The notes under the pieces: generated by a model
Told to the model about the DNA's origin: nothing
Database searches by the model: none
What the model saw: only the letters and a program-made list of their open reading frames with translations
Position numbers and translations under genes: made by a program
Shown here: positions 23,101-26,031 of the stretch, piece after piece
How the letters are laid out: every line of letters begins with the position of its first letter
How positions within the stretch are numbered: the first letter of the stretch is position 1
Source of the DNA: Plakobranchus ocellatus
Lineage: Eukaryota; Mollusca; Gastropoda; Plakobranchidae
DNA: 26,031 bases
Reading direction: 5' to 3'
Assembly (NCBI GenBank): GCA_019648995.1
Contig: BLXT01001791.1
Span: 10,633 to 36,663, forward strand

Positions 23101-24068
23101 TTTTCTTACATACAACCTGTTCACCACAAACTTACTCAGGCTTCTGGCCCTTGCCAGGCCATAACATTAATTTGAAGCAAACTCAAGCCTGAGCCTACTA
23201 TGCAAAAGTCCGTGCTAATCACAGCCGATACCCTATAGATGAAATATCAATTTTTGTATGTTTTATTACAAGGATAAGAGTGGAAGAGAAACAAAAGCAT
23301 ACCAATGAAGCAACAGCAGACTAGTAAAAGAGATATATCTAGTTGTGATTAGAATGGGAAAACGTGAGTATAACAAACATAGTATAAAGATAAACAGTTT
23401 TAGTTGGACGGAAATGTGGAAATGAAATGAAAAAAAAAATAACAAAATGGAAGTATATTAATTGTGTAGATAATATCAAATAAATATACTAAGTTAATAA
23501 TATTTAAAAAAAAAAATTCAAAATGGATCCAAATGAGTCAGAAGTTGAATTGTGAAGTACTCTCAGTGTTGAACAGGGCAAAACTGGTGAAACTGGTTGT
23601 GAAAAATGTTTTCTTACATCAGGTAAAAAAAAGAAAAAATCTTTTTCAGGTTGCTTTTTTTTTTCTTTTATATTAAGGGAAAAAAAGGCAGCCTTCAAAT
23701 TTATACCTCAGCAGAAAGTTAACATATTTCTATCCAGTAATTACTAAATTCACATGATGCACTTTCAGGTCATTTCAATGTTCTAAATGCAACTTGCAAC
23801 ACTTTTGGACTGGTTTCAAGATAATTACCATGGAACTCCATGAAAAAGTACACTAGATGACCTCTATTTTCATAAGTCAATTCCTTATCCATGTCCAGTG
23901 ACATTTAATGATTTTTTTTCCATCAGATTTCTAAAGTTGTTTTGGGCTAATGAAGCATCCCTAGCCACAGAGCAGAATGTGATAAGAATGTTATCATCTT
24001 TGTGTCAGGCAGTGCAAAGCCAGGAATCAGGCCTGTGTGATAGAGTTGTGGTGGAGGATATCAGGAAG
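11010..24068 (+). CDS. Unrecognised host protein, first 576 residues in seven exons; gene continues to the right
   Basis: Seven exons join at 11010-11117, 16835-16971, 17944-18052, 19527-19710, 20618-21610, 22741-22795 and 23927-24068. Every junction is GT/AG, all phases agree and there is no stop in 1728 coding bases. The start has a good context (AAAATGG). The protein is leucine-rich, apparently all-helical and without a signal peptide. A hydrophobic helix lies at about residues 225-242 (KVALHQLLLVVFLACPIL), and a charged, probably disordered stretch at 265-330 contains TKRKKKSLKQQR, a possible nuclear localisation signal. The look is that of a large HEAT/ARM-like scaffold, but I recognise no family signature and give no function. 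The last exon ends in phase 0 before GTTAGT, so further exons lie beyond. The first intron is 5.7 kb and carries a transposon. Confidence 0.85.
11275..11545. repeat. AGATCT/TCTAGATC cluster in intron 1
   Basis: At least ten overlapping copies of AGATCTAGATCT-type palindromic motifs lie in three patches (11279-11310, 11390-11440, 11513-11545), with a short AT run between. The same motif is scattered through the window (1898, 9060, 10395, 14403, 16046). Confidence 0.85.
11724..11752. repeat. Perfect 10-base inverted repeat, 9-base loop
   Basis: GTCTATCTAG at 11724-11733 pairs with CTAGATAGAC at 11743-11752. A further GATAGAC lies at 11703-11709. It is immediately outside the left end of element B. 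Confidence 0.7.
11796..11885 (+). repeat. Element B left TIR with 35-base tandem repeats
   Basis: Two full units (11796-11830 and 11831-11865) and a partial third (from 11866) of GCTATTTTTACGGTCCTGTAAAGACGATTCTCAAT-type sequence. The right TIR has about one and a half units. Tandem motifs inside TIRs usually bind the transposase. Confidence 0.8.
12144..12708 (-). pseudogene. Element B PHD-finger protein relic, frameshifted
   Basis: The first frame starts near 12708 (KSSKTGRPKGAEVTVIGVPK...) and runs through a charged helical region (ERERMILHWIVADADPSE; FSVEAWAKVLDLVTRKEK) to a stop at 12361. The second frame takes over at about 12376 and holds the zinc-finger part: CTVC, then CDRC-LSWHH-MIKC, then KGKWFCHSY. 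The layout C-x2-C, C-x2-C, H-x3-C, W-F-C is PHD-like. The last ligand expected after FCHS is Tyr rather than Cys, and a one-base indel separates the two halves. The GRPKG...TVIGVPK start joined to such a finger recurs, as I recall, in uncharacterised transposon-borne proteins of molluscs and cnidarians; function unknown. Confidence 0.65.
12774..13147 (-). pseudogene. Possible upstream two-exon part of the element B gene, decayed
   Basis: A minus-strand ATG at 13147 opens a frame (MDKLRDQSLKEIQGFWWESL...) up to a GTAAGT donor at 13055. An acceptor GTGTTTACAG (12946-12937) leads into KRGRFEIAWEASDSSDIKAP and the 33-base repeats, and phases agree (2 bases plus 1). The frame then stops at TGA 12774-12776, about 65 bases short of the PHD relic. 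Another reading of the first exon (HNGQAERPEFERNTRVLVGI) is also open, so the choice of frame is uncertain. I treat it as a broken 5' part of the same gene. Confidence 0.4.
12781..12912 (-). repeat. 33-base tandem repeat, four units, in a coding frame
   Basis: Units at 12781-12813, 12814-12846, 12847-12879 and a diverged 12880-12912. On the minus strand each unit encodes 11 residues of the type AIESSDIEAPE. The unit length keeps the frame, and several alternate frames are open too, which explains the plus-strand open frame at 12742-12942 (GASISDDSMAS repeats) that I do not count as a gene. Confidence 0.85.
13679..13726. other. Run of 48 undetermined bases
   Basis: An assembly gap inside element B. 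It is short and follows a TTTTTTGGGGGCATT sequence. Open frames crossing it are artefacts of translating N. Confidence 1.
13819..13846. repeat. Perfect 11-base hairpin, 6-base loop
   Basis: ATGCTACTCAT (13819-13829), loop CGTTTT, ATGAGTAGCAT (13836-13846). It sits in the upstream (right) half of element B. It could form a stem-loop in DNA or RNA; no T-run follows on the plus strand. Confidence 0.75.
14322..14379 (-). repeat. Element B right TIR
   Basis: Reverse complement of the left TIR with scattered mismatches, including one full GGCTATTTTTACAGTCCTGT unit and a partial second (GGCTATTCTTACGG). Confidence 0.8.
14393..16834. other. Rest of intron 1 right of element B
   Basis: AT-rich intron without recognisable genes. 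A minus-strand open frame at 14933-15340 (135 codons) has no domain and no transposon context. The one repeat noticed is the duplication at 16178-16351. Confidence 0.6.
16178..16351. repeat. Diverged direct duplication in intron 1, period about 108 bases
   Basis: About 65 bases from CATCTTGATTTGATTCCAAA (16178) recur at 16285 as TATCTTGATTTGATTTCCAA, each copy running through ...GTAACC...ATGAAT-ACC...GTCTG-TTTTATTG. Many substitutions show the event is old. Confidence 0.7.
16835..16971 (+). CDS. Host gene exon 2 (residues 37-82)
   Basis: Acceptor CTTCTTTTGCAG, donor GTAAGT. It encodes an acidic start (NMTEDDETDSFASEVARG) and then a helical segment (QRGQEVVEMHALLLKSLLDQ). It starts in phase 0 and ends two bases into a Pro codon. 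A competing minus-strand open frame here (16893-17195) is non-coding overlap. Confidence 0.85.
17944..18052 (+). CDS. Host gene exon 3 (residues 82-118)
   Basis: Encodes CKPVDSSPLPENCITWKEYF and on to HEIAYH; donor GTAAGT. The acceptor (AATAAAG, then G) has a poor pyrimidine tract, but the next AG downstream would create a stop, and only this site restores the Pro codon from exon 2. Confidence 0.8.
19527..19710 (+). CDS. Host gene exon 4 (residues 119-180)
   Basis: Acceptor TTTGTGTGCAG, donor GTGAGT. It encodes hydrophobic helical sequence (TVPFMTLGAANCYLQHLLGH ... LCVLGLNIGLGFTLDLLSLQ) and ends one base into a Glu codon completed by exon 5. Confidence 0.85.
20618..21610 (+). CDS. Host gene exon 5, the large 993-base exon (residues 180-511)
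   Basis: Acceptor TTTCATTTCCCAG, donor GTCAGT. This exon holds most of the coding sequence. In order it has two helical stretches (residues about 186-255), a lysine/glutamate-rich linker with a KRKKK cluster (265-330), and a long helical region up to residue 510. The open frame runs past the donor into intron sequence for about 70 bases, which is not coding because the following exon joins in phase from 21610. Confidence 0.92.
21691..22249. mobile_element. Possible 560-bp MITE in intron 5
   Basis: ATTGCCTTGTTGC at 21691-21703 is the exact reverse complement of GCAACAAGGCAAT at 22237-22249. The left 200 bases are clearly richer in GC and CpG than the surrounding intron (CGTCACTACCGGCC, TGTCGACGATTTAGCCC), suggesting inserted DNA. 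There is no coding capacity and no clear target duplication, and the family is unknown. Confidence 0.45.
22741..22795 (+). CDS. Host gene exon 6, short (residues 511-529)
   Basis: A 55-base exon with a strong pyrimidine tract (TTTTTTTCTGGAATTTGCAG) and donor GTATGC. It encodes ELLGCGLLNSDFQGWWKKG and joins exon 5 (phase 1) to exon 7 (phase 2) without breaking the frame. Its shortness makes it the least certain internal exon; exon 5 could not join exon 7 in frame without it. Confidence 0.75.
22796..23926. other. Intron 6 of the host gene
   Basis: AT-rich, 1131 bases, with A/T homopolymers. Short inverted CTCAGGCTT (23135) and AAGCCTGAG (23185) arms lie in a slightly GC-richer patch; nothing more was recognised. 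Confidence 0.6.
23927..24068 (+). CDS. Host gene exon 7 (residues 529-576)
   Basis: Acceptor TTTTTTTTCCATCAG, donor GTTAGT. It encodes FLKLFWANEASLATEQNVIR, a helical run (MLSSLCQAVQ) and then DRVVVEDIRK, ending in phase 0. It is the last exon I can support; no in-phase continuation was found before 26031. Confidence 0.85.
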
Positions 24069-25780
24069 GTTAGTAGGCATTTTTATATGTTTTTGTACAT
24101 AAATTATTTTCTAGGGAGACTTGATGATATCAAATGATATTTATTACCTTTTTCAACCCAACCTATCAGTCTCAATTTAGATGGGACATCCTGACTTTTG
24201 TCTTGAATCAATAAATTGCAAAAATGTCCTGATTGTTCATTTTAATGATTTTTTTCTCCCTTCACCATTAGGCGGCATATCGTTTTCATTTTTGTTTTGC
24301 TCTTTGTTACCTTCCAATCTTTGTCTTTGTTTTATGTGCCTGGATGAGGAGAGAGCTCTGGTGCCGGCAGCCCCCACTCTGCCATTAAGCCTATAGGCAA
24401 CACAAATATTGAGCCCACATAATAATATCATGGCCTAGTATAGGTACCATATCTAGCCTCATAGCTTAGAGCTTTTTATAGAATTCTTTGTTTAGCCTTG
24501 AACATGGTCTAGCCTAAGCCTTGGCCTAACTTTTGTCAATGCGTAGGCTTAGATGGAGTATACAAGAAATGCAGTGCACCAGAGGGCTATAAATGACATT
24601 TGCATGTTGCTCTATACTAGCAATGATCTAGTTTTGCAAACATCAGATATTTATTGCAATGCCAACCGAAGCCTTCAGTCTGTATTTCCTTTAATCCTTA
24701 AAGAAACCAAAGGTGGGCCAATTTAGCATTTTTCATACATATTACAAAAAATTATATGCAAAGTGATGGCACAAAACGTTTTTCCAAAGTCCATCTTTTA
24801 TTTGTGTAAAACACATAGTTTGATAACCAATTAAAACACCGTTGAATATCCACGGAAATTTTAATCACTAACACATGGCACACAGGGCTGGATCAAGAAC
24901 TTAATAAGAGAAGGGTTCATTGGGGGGAAGACTCCCCCAATATTTGAAGGCTTTTTTGTTTAATAAGCAGTTTCCTCTTTATGTTTTCTGGTGAAATTTA
25001 TGTGTAAATATTATTTATCTAGTTATAAAGATAGCTGCTGCAAACAATTTGAAAGATTAGTGAATTAATCTTTGATTTTGGCATTTTTTTTTTGGTTGCA
25101 TTTATAAGTAAATGTTACAGGTGTGATGGTTCCTATTTTTGGCCCCAGTTTTTCCTGTTGTAGCCGTTTTCAAGTAGGCAGGTCTGCTTTTTGGAGATGT
25201 TCAGGAGGAATTATGTATTGTATCGAGAGTCTTAAAAAGAACTTGGAATGAAAAAGCATACAAATTTTAAATTGTCGAATTAAATATTTAAACAAATTTT
25301 TTTTTTATTCTGAGCTTATGAATTGTCGTAACTTGTTTTCTAGAATTCATCATTTTTAAAATTCATTCAAGATTCAGATATGTTTAAAAAGTATGTTTGA
25401 CAGTTAGCTCCTTACCTCCTTTTTAAAAATTAAAATAATTATTTCTTTAACATCATGCATACTTCATAGTTTGTTACATTAAGAATAGATTGGAAGTGGC
25501 AGCATGCCTCCACATTTTAAATGATTTAAAAGAATGGCAAAAATTATTTTAAAAAAGTTATACCCATATATATATATATATAGAAAGAGTCGGTGTTTTT
25601 ACGGGGCGTTTTTCTTTATTTGCCCTTGTTGTGGGGCCAAAAATTTTTACGGGGCCTTATACGGGCCCCGCAATATCTATAGCCTCACAAGCTTAGAAAT
25701 CGCCAATACTTTCATATAAAAAAAAATTCACACAGCAAAGTTTCAGAAAGATAAATATACAAATTATTTCATCGATTGCC
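24069..25780. other. Downstream intron of the host gene; no further exon seen
   Basis: Begins with donor GTTAGT. It has two short hairpins, ATTGGGGG/CCCCCAAT (24919-24941) and CGGGGCC/GGCCCCG (25650-25670), and an AT run (25566-25582). The latter hairpin sits in a patch with repeated TTTTACGGGGC (25608 and 25646). I found no in-phase exon. Confidence 0.55.
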
Positions 25781-25849
25781 TCCCTTGCCTTTCCTTGCTT
25801 GAAGTCAAGCTATTCTGTGTTCAAGACTGGCCTAGATTGATCACTAGCT

Positions 25850-26010
25850 ACCTGCAGCATGGCCGAAGTCAGAAAGCGGGTGAATTAATTCTGTCTCCTA
25901 AGTTCTCCTTAAGTGTCGGCCTCAGTAGTAGCTCTCGCCTTGTTACAAGCGCGAGTCACGCAGCCGCGAGGCCGCCAGGGGGCGGTATGCAGCTGTTTAT
26001 GACGATTTGA
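25850..26010. other. GC-richer patch of unknown nature at the right end
   Basis: About 160 bases with many CpG dinucleotides (GCGCGAGTCACGCAGCCGCG) stand out from the AT-rich surroundings. A 71-codon plus-strand frame covers it (25795-26010) but does not join exon 7 in phase and has no recognisable domain. It could be a repeat, a regulatory element or part of a gene mostly outside the window. Confidence 0.4.
25972..25985 (+). promoter_or_regulatory. CTCF-type core motif
   Basis: CCGCCAGGGGGCGG matches the well-known bilaterian CTCF core (CCRCCAGGGGGCGC type) at all but one or two positions. It lies in the CpG-rich patch at the window's right end. Occupancy cannot be judged from sequence. Confidence 0.45.
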
Positions 26011-26031
26011 GGTCAAGTCAAAACTTAGCTA

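Noticed and set aside
25795-26010. 71-codon plus-strand frame as exon 8 of the host gene
   Set aside because: Exon 7 ends in phase 0; joining at the available AG sites gives an immediate stop or the wrong phase, and the sequence does not resemble the rest of the protein.
1-26031. CRISPR arrays, tRNA or rRNA genes, prokaryotic operons
   Set aside because: No regularly spaced repeats, cloverleaf or A/B-box sequences, or ribosomal motifs were seen; tandem repeats present are microsatellites or coding minisatellites.

Overview
The window looks like gastropod-type molluscan DNA. This is an inference from AT-rich composition, GT-AG introns, dispersed TCTAGATCTAGATCT-type motifs, many microsatellites and a dense mix of DNA-transposon and non-LTR fragments. 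There is no prokaryotic gene organisation. Most of the sequence is non-coding; one host gene and several mobile-element remnants can be supported.

Layout. 1-396: left-truncated, inactivated mariner-like element on the minus strand, ending in a terminal inverted repeat (TIR) next to a TA. 397-7490: intergenic DNA with microsatellites and the 3' end of a decayed non-LTR retrotransposon (about 5957-6260, minus) that ends in a (TGA)n tail. About 7546-9849: a 2.3-kb DNA transposon (element A) with near-perfect TIRs, several subterminal copies of the same motif, and an apparently intact two-exon minus-strand gene for a 77-residue protein. 9850-11009: spacer upstream of the host gene. 11010-24068: seven phase-compatible plus-strand exons encoding the first 576 residues of an unrecognised, probably all-helical protein; the gene runs on beyond the window. 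Its 5.7-kb first intron holds a second TIR transposon (element B, about 11787-14379, possible TTAA target duplication) with a frameshifted, PHD-finger-like minus-strand relic and an in-frame 33-bp minisatellite. Intron 5 holds a possible 560-bp MITE. 24069-26031: intron 7 or later, ending in a GC-richer patch with a near-consensus CTCF-type motif.

The host gene was built by hand: every intron is GT...AG, exon phases match at all six junctions, and no in-frame stop occurs. Nothing suggests that the transposon proteins and the host protein act together. Element A is the most interesting object because its coding frame is still open, correctly spliced and followed by a poly(A) signal, yet encodes only what looks like the N-terminal DNA-binding part of a transposase.
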